Below, in pieces: positions 50,402 through 59,544 of a stretch of 64,000 bases of DNA. Source of the stretch: Dyella sp. C9 (GTDB taxonomy: Bacteria; Pseudomonadota; Gammaproteobacteria; Xanthomonadales; Rhodanobacteraceae); NCBI RefSeq assembly GCF_003332825.1, contig NZ_QIRF01000017.1:29431-93430 (forward strand), written 5' to 3'. Position numbers and translations under genes: made by a program. Position 1 is the stretch's first letter. Each line of letters begins with the position of its first letter. Under the pieces are notes generated by a model. The model did no database searches. It saw nothing but the letters and a program-made list of their open reading frames with translations, and was not told the DNA's origin.

Positions 50402-50538
50402 ATCCGGTGGATGGAGCGGTCCAGGATGGGCCATCGGACCGCCCTCCGCCCACCACGAAAGTTTGTTGAAATCAGGTATCGACACAGTCGCACTCCGCGA
50501 CCGGATGGATCGCACCTGTTTCGAAGGAGTAACAGCTC

Positions 50539-52368
50539 ATGTGTGGAATCGTTGCCGCTGCCGCCCAGCGTGATGTCGCGCCCCTGCTGATTGCCGGCCT
50601 CAAGGCGCTCGAATACCGCGGCTACGACTCGGCTGGCCTTGCGGTGCTCGACCAGGGTGTCATCCAGCGCGTGCGGGCCAAGGGCAAGGTGCGCGAGATG
50701 GAGGGGCTGTACCTGTCCCATCCGTTCCCCGGTGGCACCGGGATTGCCCATACGCGTTGGGCTACCCATGGCGTGCCCAACGAGGCAAACGCACACCCGC
50801 ACATGGCCGGCAGCGTCGCCCTGGTGCACAACGGCATCATCGAGAACTACGCCAGCCTGCGCGCGGACCTGCAGGCGCGCGGCCACGAGTTCACCTCCGA
50901 AACTGACACCGAGGTGATGGCGGCGCTGATCAACGAACACGTGGAGTCGGGCATGGGCCTGCGCGAAGCGGTGCTGGCCACCGTGCGCGAGCTGGAAGGT
51001 GCCTATGCGATCGCCGTGATCAGCAGCAAGGAACCGGGACGGGTGATCGGTGCCCGTCACGGTGCGCCGCTGCTGGTGGGCGTGGGCATTGGCGAGCATT
51101 TCCTGGGTTCGGATGCGCAGGCGCTGATCCAGGTCACCAACAAGATCATTTATCTCGACGAGGACGATGTCGCCGAGATCACCCGCGACGGCGTGGAGAT
51201 CTTCAATCTCGACGGCGAGCGCGTGCAGCGCGCCATGCATGAGAGCGAGCTTTCCGCCGACGCGGTGGAGCGCGGCGAATTCCGCCACTACATGCAGAAG
51301 GAAATCTTCGAGCAGCCCAATGCGGTGGCGGCGACGCTTGAGGCACGCATCGGCCCGCACGGCGTGTTGCCGAACATCTTCGGGGTGGATGGCGACGACC
51401 TGCTGGCGCGTACGCGTGGGCTGCACATCATCGCCTGCGGCACCAGCTATCACGCCGGCATGGTGGCCAAGTACTGGATCGAGGAACACGCCCGCCTGCC
51501 GGTGAGCGTGGAGGTGGCCAGCGAGTACCGCTATCGTGAAGCGGTGGTGCCGGAAGGCACGCTGTTCGTGGCGATCTCGCAGTCCGGCGAAACCGCCGAC
51601 ACGCTGGCGGCGATGCGCGAATCGCGTCGCCGTGGCTACCTCGGCACGCTGGCCATCTGCAACGTGCCCGAGTCGTCGGTGGTGCGCGAGGCCGATCTCA
51701 AGCTGATGACGCGTGCCGGCCCGGAAATTGGCGTGGCCTCCACCAAGGCGTTCACCACCCAGCTCACCGCGCTGGCCCTGCTGACCCTGCATCTGGCCCA
51801 GCAGCGCGGGTTGGACAAGGTCCGCTACGAGGACCTGTGCAGCCAGCTGCTGCACCTGCCGCGTGCGATCGAGGACGCGCTGAAGCTCGAGCCACAGGTG
51901 ATCGAACTGGCCGCGCACCTGATCCATCGCCAGCATGCGCTGTTCCTGGGTCGCGGCGCGCAGTATCCGGTGGCGCTGGAAGGTTCGCTCAAGCTCAAGG
52001 AAATCTCCTATATCCACGCCGAGGCCTACCCGGCCGGCGAGCTCAAGCACGGCCCGCTGGCGCTGGTGGACGAGGACATGCCGGTGATCGCGGTGGCGCC
52101 GAGCGGCCCTCTGCTCGACAAGCTCAAGTCCAACCTGCAGGAAGTGCGCGCGCGCGGCGGTGAGCTGCTGGTGTTCGCCGACGGCGAGGCTTGCCTTGAA
52201 GGCAACAGTGCGCGTGGGGCCACGCTGCGCATCAATGGCGGCGGCGATTTCATCGCACCCGCGGTGTTCACCGTTCCCTTGCAACTGCTCGCCTACCACG
52301 TGGCCGTGCTGCGCGGCACCGACGTGGACCAGCCGCGCAACCTGGCGAAATCGGTGACGGTGGAGTAA
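50539..52368 (+). CDS. glmS: glutamine--fructose-6-phosphate aminotransferase (isomerizing)
   Basis: 609 aa. N-terminal glutaminase with catalytic Cys2 (MCGIVAA), RGYDSAG and the HTRWATHG region; C-terminal isomerase of two SIS domains (CGTSYHAGMVAKYWIEE; SQSGETADTLAAMRESRRR; GRGAQYPVALEGSLKLKEISYIHAEAYPAGELKHGPLALV) ending PRNLAKSVTVE. Makes glucosamine-6-phosphate for peptidoglycan and lipopolysaccharide. Upstream 137 nt may hold the promoter; no glmS ribozyme-like motif was recognised. Convergent with the rfb/manC operon. Confidence 0.97.
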   Translation: MCGIVAAAAQRDVAPLLIAGLKALEYRGYDSAGLAVLDQGVIQRVRAKGKVREMEGLYLSHPFPGGTGIAHTRWATHGVPNEANAHPHMAGSVALVHNGIIENYASLRADLQARGHEFTSETDTEVMAALINEHVESGMGLREAVLATVRELEGAYAIAVISSKEPGRVIGARHGAPLLVGVGIGEHFLGSDAQALIQVTNKIIYLDEDDVAEITRDGVEIFNLDGERVQRAMHESELSADAVERGEFRHYMQKEIFEQPNAVAATLEARIGPHGVLPNIFGVDGDDLLARTRGLHIIACGTSYHAGMVAKYWIEEHARLPVSVEVASEYRYREAVVPEGTLFVAISQSGETADTLAAMRESRRRGYLGTLAICNVPESSVVREADLKLMTRAGPEIGVASTKAFTTQLTALALLTLHLAQQRGLDKVRYEDLCSQLLHLPRAIEDALKLEPQVIELAAHLIHRQHALFLGRGAQYPVALEGSLKLKEISYIHAEAYPAGELKHGPLALVDEDMPVIAVAPSGPLLDKLKSNLQEVRARGGELLVFADGEACLEGNSARGATLRINGGGDFIAPAVFTVPLQLLAYHVAVLRGTDVDQPRNLAKSVTVE

Positions 52369-52410
52369 GAGGGCCATCGATACCGCAGCCCCTTCGGGGC
52401 GCGTATCCAA

Positions 52411-52442
52411 CAAAAAAGCCGCGCTTTCGCGCGGCTTTTTTG
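52411..52442. terminator. bidirectional terminator between glmS and manC
   Basis: AAAAAAGCCGCGC-tttc-GCGCGGCTTTTTT, perfect stem with A and T flanks on both sides. Confidence 0.92.
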
Positions 52443-52460
52443 TTGTGCGGCACCTTGGTG

Positions 52461-53873
52461 TCACGAGCGGCCGTAAACATCCTCCAGGCGGACGATGTCG
52501 TCTTCGCCCAGGTAGCTGCCCGATTGAACTTCGATCAGCTCGAGCGCGACCTTGCCCGGGTTGCGCAGGCGATGCACGCTCCCCAGTGGGATGAAGGTGC
52601 TCTGGTTTTCGGTGAGCAGGAACACGCGGTCGTCACAGGTCACTTCCGCCGTACCCGACACCACGATCCAGTGCTCCGCGCGATGGTGGTGCTTCTGCAG
52701 ACTCAGCGCGGCGCCCGGCTTCACCACGATGCGCTTGACCTGGAAGCGATCGCCTGCCTCGATGGAGTCATAGCTGCCCCAGGGGCGGCGCACGGCGCGG
52801 TGCAGCGAGTGTTCGCTGCGTCCGGAGGCCTTGAGTTCGTCCACCACGCGCTTGACGTCCTGGGCGGCATCGCGGTGGGCTACCAAGGTGGCGTCCGGAG
52901 TGGTGACCACGATGACGTCGTCCAGGCCCACGGTAGCCACCAGGTGGCGATCGTGCGAGCGCACCAGCGTATTGCGCGTGTTGACGGTGATGGTATCGCC
53001 TTCGCGCAGGTTGCCACTTTCGTCCCTGTTGCCGGCCAGCCACAGCGCCGCCCACGAGCCGATGTCGCTCCATTCGCAGCTCACCGGCACCACGGCGGCA
53101 CGCTTGGTCTTTTCCATCACCGCATAGTCGATGGAGTCGTCAGGCACCTTGGCAAATGCTTCAGCGTCGAAGCGAACGAAATCCAGGTCACCCTTGGCGG
53201 TGGCGAAAACAGCCTTGACCGCATCGAACATGGCCGGTGCGTGTGCCTGCAGTTCCTCCAGGTAACGCGCAGCCTTGAACAGGAACATGCCGGAGTTCCA
53301 GTCGTAGCCGCCGTCGTCGACATAGCTCTGCGCCGTTTCGAGGTTCGGCTTCTCGACGAAGCGCTCGACGCGGAAGGCCGTGCCGTTGATGGCTTCGGCG
53401 CGACGAATGTAGCCAAAGCCCGTTTCCGGGCGACTGGGGCGGATGCCGAAGGTCACCAGCCAGCCCTCGTGCGCTGCAGGCAGGGCCTGCTCCACCGCGG
53501 AAACGAAGCTCTCGGTGTCGCCGATGAGGTGATCGGCCGGCAGTACCAGCAGGATGGCGTCCGGGTCCTTGGCCACTGCCTGCAGCGCGCCCAGCGCAAT
53601 GGCGGGGGCCGTATTCCGGGCCATCGGTTCGAGGATGATGGTGGCACCGTCCACCAATGATTCCAGCAACTGGTCGGCCACCAGGAAGCGATGGTCGTCG
53701 CTGGCCACCACGATGGGGGCAGCCACGTCCGGCAGGCGCTCCGTACGGGCCACGGTCTGTTGGAACAGCGTGCCTTCGCCACTCAGTGGCAAGAACTGCT
53801 TGGGCAGATTCTTGCGGGAAATAGGCCACAGGCGGGTGCCGCTACCGCCGCTGAGGATCAGGGGAATCAGCAT
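52461..53873 (-). CDS. manC: bifunctional mannose-1-phosphate guanylyltransferase / mannose-6-phosphate isomerase
   Basis: 470 aa. Nucleotidyltransferase with LSGGSGTRLWPISRK (7-21) and FVEKP, plus a C-terminal cupin (about 340-460) of the type II isomerase: RPWGSYDSI, KPGAALSLQKHHHRAEHWIVVSG, and LTENQSTFIPLGSVHRL. Makes GDP-mannose, the precursor of mannose, D-rhamnose or fucose in polysaccharides; the XanB/AlgA type. Overlaps the rfbD end by a few bases; last gene of the rfb operon. Confidence 0.94.
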   Translation of the reverse strand: MLIPLILSGGSGTRLWPISRKNLPKQFLPLSGEGTLFQQTVARTERLPDVAAPIVVASDDHRFLVADQLLESLVDGATIILEPMARNTAPAIALGALQAVAKDPDAILLVLPADHLIGDTESFVSAVEQALPAAHEGWLVTFGIRPSRPETGFGYIRRAEAINGTAFRVERFVEKPNLETAQSYVDDGGYDWNSGMFLFKAARYLEELQAHAPAMFDAVKAVFATAKGDLDFVRFDAEAFAKVPDDSIDYAVMEKTKRAAVVPVSCEWSDIGSWAALWLAGNRDESGNLREGDTITVNTRNTLVRSHDRHLVATVGLDDVIVVTTPDATLVAHRDAAQDVKRVVDELKASGRSEHSLHRAVRRPWGSYDSIEAGDRFQVKRIVVKPGAALSLQKHHHRAEHWIVVSGTAEVTCDDRVFLLTENQSTFIPLGSVHRLRNPGKVALELIEVQSGSYLGEDDIVRLEDVYGRS

Positions 53874-54808
53874 GATCTGTTTGCCTCTGCGTAAAGCTTG
53901 TTGATGGTTTCTTCCAATCCGTCGCGCCAATCGGGCATGGCAAAGTCAAAGCGCTGACAGAAGGTTGTGTTGTCCAGTACCGACCAGGCAGGCCGCCTGG
54001 CTGCGGCGGGGTAGTCCCCTGTTCCAATCGGTATAACCGTGGGCACGGTTTTCAGCAATCCGGTGGCCCGTGCCTTCTGGAAAATCAAGGTGGCGAAATC
54101 ATGCCATGTCGTGATGCCGCTGGAGACGACATGATACGTCCCTTCCAGCTCGCCGCGCCCCGGTACGGGGGTGCGGCGCCACCGGTCGATGGCGGCCAGG
54201 GTGGCTTCCACCAGCAGCGAGGTGCAGGTAGGGGAGCCGAACTGGTCGTTGACGATGCGCAGTTCGGTCCGCTCCTCGGCCAGTCGCAGCATGCTGCGCA
54301 GGAAGTTGTTGCCCTGGGCGGCATACACCCAGGCAGTTCGGAAGATGAAGTGCGGGGCGCCCGTGGCGGCCAGGGCGCGTTCGCCGGCCAGCTTGCTGCG
54401 ACCGTACGCGCTGATCGGGTTGGGCGCGTCGTCGACGCGATAAGGCCTGGTCAGGGCGCCGTCAAACACATAGTCGGTGGAGAAATGCACGACCAGCGCG
54501 TCGTGTCGCGCTGCCCAGTCGCCGATGATGCCGGGGGCTTCCCCGTTGATGCGGGCGGCGAGCGACTCCTCGCTCTCCGCGCGATCGACGGCGGTATAGG
54601 CCGCCGCATTGATGATCAGCGACGGCGAGACGCGATCGAGCACGGCGCGCAGCGAGGCGCCGTCGGCCATGTCTACCGTTTCCACGCGACGGCCGTCCAG
54701 TTGACCGTCACGAGTGGCTGCAACGACGTGGTCCAGGGCCGCCAATGACGAATGCGCCAGGAAGGAGCGACCGAGCTGCCCCCCAGCGCCAAGTACGAGC
54801 ATGGTCAT
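53867..54808 (-). CDS. rfbD: dTDP-4-dehydrorhamnose reductase
   Basis: 313 aa. Extended SDR: LVLGAGGQLGRSF at the N-terminus, NAAAYTAVDRAESE, STDYVFDGALTRPY and the YGRSKLAGE catalytic Tyr-Lys (about 132-141). Last step of dTDP-L-rhamnose synthesis. Operon with rfbB, A, C and manC with overlaps at every junction. Confidence 0.93.
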   Translation of the reverse strand: MTMLVLGAGGQLGRSFLAHSSLAALDHVVAATRDGQLDGRRVETVDMADGASLRAVLDRVSPSLIINAAAYTAVDRAESEESLAARINGEAPGIIGDWAARHDALVVHFSTDYVFDGALTRPYRVDDAPNPISAYGRSKLAGERALAATGAPHFIFRTAWVYAAQGNNFLRSMLRLAEERTELRIVNDQFGSPTCTSLLVEATLAAIDRWRRTPVPGRGELEGTYHVVSSGITTWHDFATLIFQKARATGLLKTVPTVIPIGTGDYPAAARRPAWSVLDNTTFCQRFDFAMPDWRDGLEETINKLYAEANRSC

Positions 54809-55362
54809 GGCGTGTACGGCGGCAGGCGGTCGGGCTCGATCTCGGCCAGTTCCGGCGCTCGCTCGTCCTTGGCAGAGAGCAGTGGGGCAGTGACCGGCCA
54901 GTCGATGGCAAGCGCCGCATCATTCCAGCGCGCGCAGGCATCGGCGGCGGGATCGTAGAGCTCGGTGCACTGGTAGCTCAGCGTGGCCGCGTCGGAAACC
55001 ACGCAGAAACCGTGGGCATAGCCTTCAGGCACCCACAGGTGGCGATGGTTCTGTGCGCTGAGCACCACGGCGGTCCACTGGCCGAACGTCGGCGAGCCGC
55101 GACGGACATCCACGGCCACGTCGTAAACCTCGCCCTCGAGCACGCTGACGAGCTTGCCCTGCGGGTGGGGCCACTGGTAGTGCAGCCCGCGCAGCACGCC
55201 TCGTGATGAACGTGACACATTGGTCTGCACGAAGAGGGAACGAATGCCTGCTTCCTCGAATCGGGCGGCGTGGTAACTCTCGTAGAAGCACCCGCGCGCG
55301 TCATCGAATACGCGGGGTTCGATCACGAGTACGCCGGGAAGCGAGGTCTCGGTTACCTTCAT
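54805..55362 (-). CDS. rfbC: dTDP-4-dehydrorhamnose 3,5-epimerase
   Basis: 185 aa. Cupin epimerase: MKVTETSLPGVLVIEPRVF, DDARGCFYESYH, VSRSSRGVLRGLHYQWPHPQGKLV with the catalytic His, and VPEGYAHGFCVVSD. Ends four bases inside the start of rfbD. Confidence 0.94.
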   Translation of the reverse strand: MKVTETSLPGVLVIEPRVFDDARGCFYESYHAARFEEAGIRSLFVQTNVSRSSRGVLRGLHYQWPHPQGKLVSVLEGEVYDVAVDVRRGSPTFGQWTAVVLSAQNHRHLWVPEGYAHGFCVVSDAATLSYQCTELYDPAADACARWNDAALAIDWPVTAPLLSAKDERAPELAEIEPDRLPPYTP

Positions 55363-56246
55363 GGCTGGCTATCCTGCGCTATCAGGGCCGCGAGATAACG
55401 GCCGTAGCCGGTCTTGGCCAGGGCCTGCGCCTGCTGGCGAACCTGCTCGGCACTGATCCAGCCGTTTTGATAGGCGATTTCTTCGGGACAGCACACTTTG
55501 AGCCCCTGGCGGTTCTCTATGGTCTGGATGTAATTGCTCGCCTCGATCAGTGAGTCGTGCGTGCCCGTGTCCAGCCACGCAAAGCCCCGGCCCAGCTGCT
55601 CCAGCCGCAGATTGCCCTGTTCCAGGTAGAGGCGATTGAGGTCGGTGATCTCCAGCTCGCCGCGCGCGGAGGGTGACAGTGTTTCGGCCAGCTCGGGTGC
55701 GCGCCCGTCGTAGAAGTACAGGCCGGTGATGGCGTAGTTGGACCTGGGTTTGGCGGGTTTTTCCTCGATGCCTACCACGTGGCCGTTGGCATCGAATTCG
55801 GCCACGCCATAGCGCTCGGGATCCTTCACCCAGTAGCCGAACACCGTGGCGCCGTCCTGTTGTGACGAGGCACGCCGCAACCGCTCGGTGAGCCCTACGC
55901 CATAGAAAATGTTGTCGCCCAGCACCAGGCAACTGGGCGAGCCGGCGAGGAAGTCCTTGCCGATCAGGAATGCCTGCGCCAAGCCATCGGGCGAAGGCTG
56001 GATGGCGTACTGGATGCGCACACCCCACTGCGAGCCGTCCTTCAGCAACTGCTGGAACAAGACCTGCTCGTGCGGCGTATTGATCATCAGGATGTCGCGG
56101 ATGCCGGCCAGCATCAGCGTAGCCAGCGGGTAATACACCATCGGCTTGTCGTAGACGGGCAACAACTGCTTGCTCACGGCCTGGGTAATCGGGTGCAGCC
56201 GGGTGCCCGCGCCGCCGGCGAGGATGATGCCTTTGCGGTTGCTCAT
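55359..56246 (-). CDS. rfbA: glucose-1-phosphate thymidylyltransferase
   Basis: 295 aa from the ATG at 56246 (an upstream ATG at 56297 would lie inside rfbB and is unlikely). GIILAGGAGTRLHPITQAVSKQLLPVYDKPMVYYPL, LVLGDNIFYG and VEEKP-like GIEEKPAKPRSNYA. Makes dTDP-glucose from glucose-1-phosphate. The start overlaps the rfbB stop. Confidence 0.94.
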   Translation of the reverse strand: MSNRKGIILAGGAGTRLHPITQAVSKQLLPVYDKPMVYYPLATLMLAGIRDILMINTPHEQVLFQQLLKDGSQWGVRIQYAIQPSPDGLAQAFLIGKDFLAGSPSCLVLGDNIFYGVGLTERLRRASSQQDGATVFGYWVKDPERYGVAEFDANGHVVGIEEKPAKPRSNYAITGLYFYDGRAPELAETLSPSARGELEITDLNRLYLEQGNLRLEQLGRGFAWLDTGTHDSLIEASNYIQTIENRQGLKVCCPEEIAYQNGWISAEQVRQQAQALAKTGYGRYLAALIAQDSQP

Positions 56247-57313
56247 GCGCCGATCCTTTCCAGCCGGTAGCTGCCGTCCAATACCCGGCTCACCCATGGT
56301 TGGTTGGATAGGTACCAGTCCACCGTTGTGGCGATGCCGCTTTCGAATGTCTCCGAAGGACTCCAGCCCAGTTCGCCGTGCAGCTTGCTGGCGTCGATGG
56401 CATAACGCCAGTCGTGGCCAGGACGATCTTTGACGAAGGTGATCAGCGATTCGCGCGAGGCGCCGCCGGGCAGCGGGCTGCGCTGGTCCAGCAGCGTGCA
56501 GATGCTGCGTACCACGTCGATGTTGCGGCGCTCGGCGTTACCGCCGACATTATAGGTTTCACCCACCCGGCCGGCAGCAAGAACGCGATAGATAGCCTTG
56601 CAGTGATCGCCCACGAAGAGCCAGTCGCGCACGTTCAGACCTTCCCCATACACGGGCACCGCATCTCCCGACAGTGCCTTCTGGATGACCAGCGGAATCA
56701 GCTTTTCGGGGAACTGGAAGGGGCCGTAGTTGTTCGAGCAGTTGGTCGTGAGCGTCGGTAAGCCATAGGTGTGATGGAATGCACGGACCAGGTGATCGGA
56801 GGCGGCCTTGGACGCCGCGTACGGTGAATTGGGTGCGTATGGCGTGCGTTCGGTAAACGCGCCTTGGTCGCTCAATGAACCGTAGACCTCATCCGTGGAC
56901 ACGTGCAGGAACCGGAAACCGGCGCGGGCTTCCCCTTCCAGGGAGCGCCAGTAATCGCGGGCGCACTCCAGCAGGCCCAGCGTGCCGGTGACGTTCGTCT
57001 GCACGAATGCGGCAGGCCCCTCGATGGAGCGGTCCACGTGGGACTCGGCTGCGAAATTGATGATGGCATCGGGGCGGAATTCGCGCAGCAGCGCTTGCAC
57101 CGCGGCCCTGTCGCCAATGTCACCTTGCACGAAGCTGTGCTGCGGGTGGTTCCTGAGTGCGGCGAGCGTTTCGAGGTTGCCGGCGTAGGTGAGCTTGTCC
57201 AGGTTCACCACGCGCAGGCCATCGGACACCGCCGACAGGACGAAATTGCCTCCGATGAAACCAGCGCCGCCCGTCACGAGTAGGGTCTTGGGGGGCGAAG
57301 AACGCTGATCCAT
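56243..57313 (-). CDS. rfbB: dTDP-glucose 4,6-dehydratase
   Basis: 356 aa. SDR with TGGAGFIGGNFV (14-25), NFAAESHVDRSI, STDEVYG (about 141-147) and the catalytic YAASKAASDH (Tyr-Lys). First gene of the leftward rfbBACD-manC operon. Its promoter must lie in the 199-nt divergent gap shared with the transsulfuration gene. Confidence 0.95.
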   Translation of the reverse strand: MDQRSSPPKTLLVTGGAGFIGGNFVLSAVSDGLRVVNLDKLTYAGNLETLAALRNHPQHSFVQGDIGDRAAVQALLREFRPDAIINFAAESHVDRSIEGPAAFVQTNVTGTLGLLECARDYWRSLEGEARAGFRFLHVSTDEVYGSLSDQGAFTERTPYAPNSPYAASKAASDHLVRAFHHTYGLPTLTTNCSNNYGPFQFPEKLIPLVIQKALSGDAVPVYGEGLNVRDWLFVGDHCKAIYRVLAAGRVGETYNVGGNAERRNIDVVRSICTLLDQRSPLPGGASRESLITFVKDRPGHDWRYAIDASKLHGELGWSPSETFESGIATTVDWYLSNQPWVSRVLDGSYRLERIGA

Positions 57314-57328
57314 GATTTCCCTGTCGTG

Positions 57329-57357
57329 TTAAGTGATGGTCTGCAAGCCCTTATAAT
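57329..57357 (+). promoter_or_regulatory. candidate promoter of the cystathionine gamma-synthase/lyase gene
   Basis: TTAAGT, 17-nt spacer, consensus TATAAT (57352-57357). The leader would be about 150 nt and contains the hairpin GGCCCC-tgc-GGGGCC at 57485-57499 shortly before the ATG. The near-palindromic TTATAA may also serve the divergent rfb operon. No known riboswitch was recognised. Confidence 0.55.
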
Positions 57358-57512
57358 GCCTGTTGCCGGCTGAACGACCAAGCAGATCGGGCGGGCAATG
57401 TCCGGTTTCGTGAACGATCCCGGACGCGGCCAATCCGAAATCCGCCGGGCAGAGGTTAAGATGGGGGATCCTCCAAACCTTCGAGGCCCCTGCGGGGCCG
57501 TGAGCACACTGA

Positions 57513-58679
57513 ATGAAGACGACTGGGAAGCGGGAAAAGCTGGGCCTGGGCACCTTGGCCATACATGCCGGGCAGCAGCCTGACCCCACCACCGGCGCCA
57601 TCATGACGCCGATTTACGCGACCTCGACCTACGTTCAGAGCAGCCCGGGCAAGCACAAGGGCTATGAGTACTCGCGCACGCAAAACCCCACCCGCATGGC
57701 CTATGAAGCCTGCGTCGCCGCGCTCGAGGGTGGCGTGGCCGGATTCGCCTTTGGCTCGGGCCTGGCGGCGGCAGCGACCGTGCTGGACCTGCTCGACTCG
57801 GGTAGCCATGTCATCGCCATGGACGACCTGTACGGTGGCACCTACCGCCTTTTCGAGCGGGTACGCCGCCGTTCGGCCGGGCTGGATTTCAGCTTCGTCG
57901 ACCTGAACGACATGCAGGCCCTGAAGGCCGCATTGAAGCCCAATACCCGCATGATCTGGGCCGAGACCCCCACCAATCCGATGCTCAAGCTGGTGGACCT
58001 GGCCAAGGTGGCCGCGTTCGCCAAGAAGCATGGTCTGATCCTGGTGGTGGACAACACGTTCTGCTCGCCCATGCTCCAGCGTCCGCTGGAATATGGGGCG
58101 GACCTCGTGCTCCATTCGGCCACCAAGTACCTCAATGGCCATTCGGACATGGTGGGGGGCGTGGTGGTGGCGGGCAACAAGGAACTGGCCGAGCAGATGG
58201 CCTTCCTGCAAAACTCCGTCGGCGCCGTCTCCGGTCCTTTCGATGCCTTCCTGGCCATGCGAGGCCTCAAGACCCTGCACCTGCGCATGCGGGCGCATTG
58301 CGAAAGCGCGCTGGAACTCGCCCGTTGGCTCGAGCAGCATCCCGCCATCGAGCGGGTCATTTACCCTGGCCTGAAGAGCCATCCTCAGCATGCGCTGGCG
58401 CGACGCCAGATGGATGGCTTCGGTGGCATTATCAGTGCGGAGCTCAAGGGTGGCCTGAAAAAGGCACGCCGGGCGCTCGAGCGTTGCGAGCTGTTCGCGC
58501 TCGCCGAATCGTTGGGTGGCGTCGAAAGCCTGATCGAGCACCCCGCCATCATGACTCATGCCTCCGTGCCACCGGCGAACCGCAAGCGGCTGGGGATCAG
58601 CGATGGTCTGATCCGGCTGTCGGTGGGTGTCGAGGATGTGCAGGATCTGCAGAGAGAGCTTGTTGCCGCGCTGGGGTGA
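57513..58679 (+). CDS. metB: cystathionine gamma-synthase / gamma-lyase family enzyme
   Basis: 388 aa. Fold type I PLP enzyme of the Cys/Met metabolism group: LGTLAIHAGQQPDPTTGAIMTPIYATSTYVQ, YEYSRTQNPTRMAYEACVAALEGG, DDLYGGTYRLFERV, VVDNTFCSPMLQRPLEYGADLVLHSATKYLNGHSDMVGG with the cofactor Lys in SATKY, and SLGGVESLIEHPAIMTHASVP. Sequence alone does not separate synthase from lyase; the cystathionine beta-synthase 7 kb upstream favours the lyase role. In Xanthomonas metB borders the O-antigen locus, and the same holds here. Confidence 0.88.
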   Translation: MKTTGKREKLGLGTLAIHAGQQPDPTTGAIMTPIYATSTYVQSSPGKHKGYEYSRTQNPTRMAYEACVAALEGGVAGFAFGSGLAAAATVLDLLDSGSHVIAMDDLYGGTYRLFERVRRRSAGLDFSFVDLNDMQALKAALKPNTRMIWAETPTNPMLKLVDLAKVAAFAKKHGLILVVDNTFCSPMLQRPLEYGADLVLHSATKYLNGHSDMVGGVVVAGNKELAEQMAFLQNSVGAVSGPFDAFLAMRGLKTLHLRMRAHCESALELARWLEQHPAIERVIYPGLKSHPQHALARRQMDGFGGIISAELKGGLKKARRALERCELFALAESLGGVESLIEHPAIMTHASVPPANRKRLGISDGLIRLSVGVEDVQDLQRELVAALG

Positions 58680-58749
58680 TTGCTCAATTCATGAATGAGC
58701 CAACTGCACCTTAGGTGTTTGCAGAAAGTTTCGTCAGGGTAGGGCATTA

Positions 58750-59544
58750 ATGAAGAGCATGTGGCTGGCGATCTGGACCTATCGCCATTTCATTCTTTCA
58801 TCCATACGCGTGGAATTTCGCGCGCGTTTTGCGCGTAGCCGGCTGGGCGCCTTGTGGATGATCATTCATCCGCTGGCCCAGGCTGCCATCTACGCGCTGA
58901 TTCTTTCCGATGTGATGTCGGCCCGGCTTCCCGGCGTCGACGACAAGCTCGCCTATTCGATCTATCTGCTCGGCGGTACGCTGGGATGGTCGCTTTTCAG
59001 CGAGCTGCTTGTTCGCTGCACCTCCATCTTCATCGACAACGCCAACACGATGAAAAAGGTGCGCTTCCCAAAGATCTGCCTGCCGTTGATCACTTCGGGC
59101 GTGGCACTGGTGAACTGCGCGCTGCTGTTCGTGGCCACTCTGCTGATCATGGGCATCTTTGGCCGTTATCCGGGCATCAACGTGCTGTGGGTGGTCCCGC
59201 TCGTGGCGGTTACGCTGGTGCTCGGCCTTGGCGTCGGGTTGATTCTTGGCACGCTCAACGTCTTCGTGCGTGATATCGGCCAGGTCGTGCCGATTCTTCT
59301 GCAGATCATGTTCTGGTTTACCCCGATCGTGTATTCGCCCGAGATCCTGCCGGCCAGCATTCGTCCGCTGATCTACCTGAACCCGATGTCAGGCATCGTG
59401 CGCGGCTTCCAGAATGCCCTGCTGTTCAACACCGTGCCGCCCTGGGGGCACATCCTGCAGGTGGCAGCGGCCGCCTGCGTCCTGCTTGGATTTGCCCTGG
59501 TCCTGTTCCGTCGCGCCAGTCGCGAAATGGCGGATGTCCTATGA
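58750..59544 (+). CDS. wzm: ABC-2 type O-antigen exporter, permease (Wzm)
   Basis: 264 aa, six predicted helices. The N-terminal amphipathic segment VEFRARFARSRLGALWMIIHPLAQ is typical of polysaccharide ABC-2 permeases (Wzm/KpsM); LGTLNVFVRDIGQVVPILLQIMFWFTPIVY and YLNPMSGIVRGFQ follow. Exports lipid-linked O-polysaccharide across the inner membrane with the ATPase encoded next (ATGA overlap). Confidence 0.9.
   Translation: MKSMWLAIWTYRHFILSSIRVEFRARFARSRLGALWMIIHPLAQAAIYALILSDVMSARLPGVDDKLAYSIYLLGGTLGWSLFSELLVRCTSIFIDNANTMKKVRFPKICLPLITSGVALVNCALLFVATLLIMGIFGRYPGINVLWVVPLVAVTLVLGLGVGLILGTLNVFVRDIGQVVPILLQIMFWFTPIVYSPEILPASIRPLIYLNPMSGIVRGFQNALLFNTVPPWGHILQVAAAACVLLGFALVLFRRASREMADVL

Noticed and set aside
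57365..57512. SAM-type riboswitch in the long leader of the cystathionine gamma-synthase/lyase gene
   Set aside because: Only one GC hairpin near the start codon was found; no conserved SAM-I, SAM-II or SAM-IV core could be recognised by eye.
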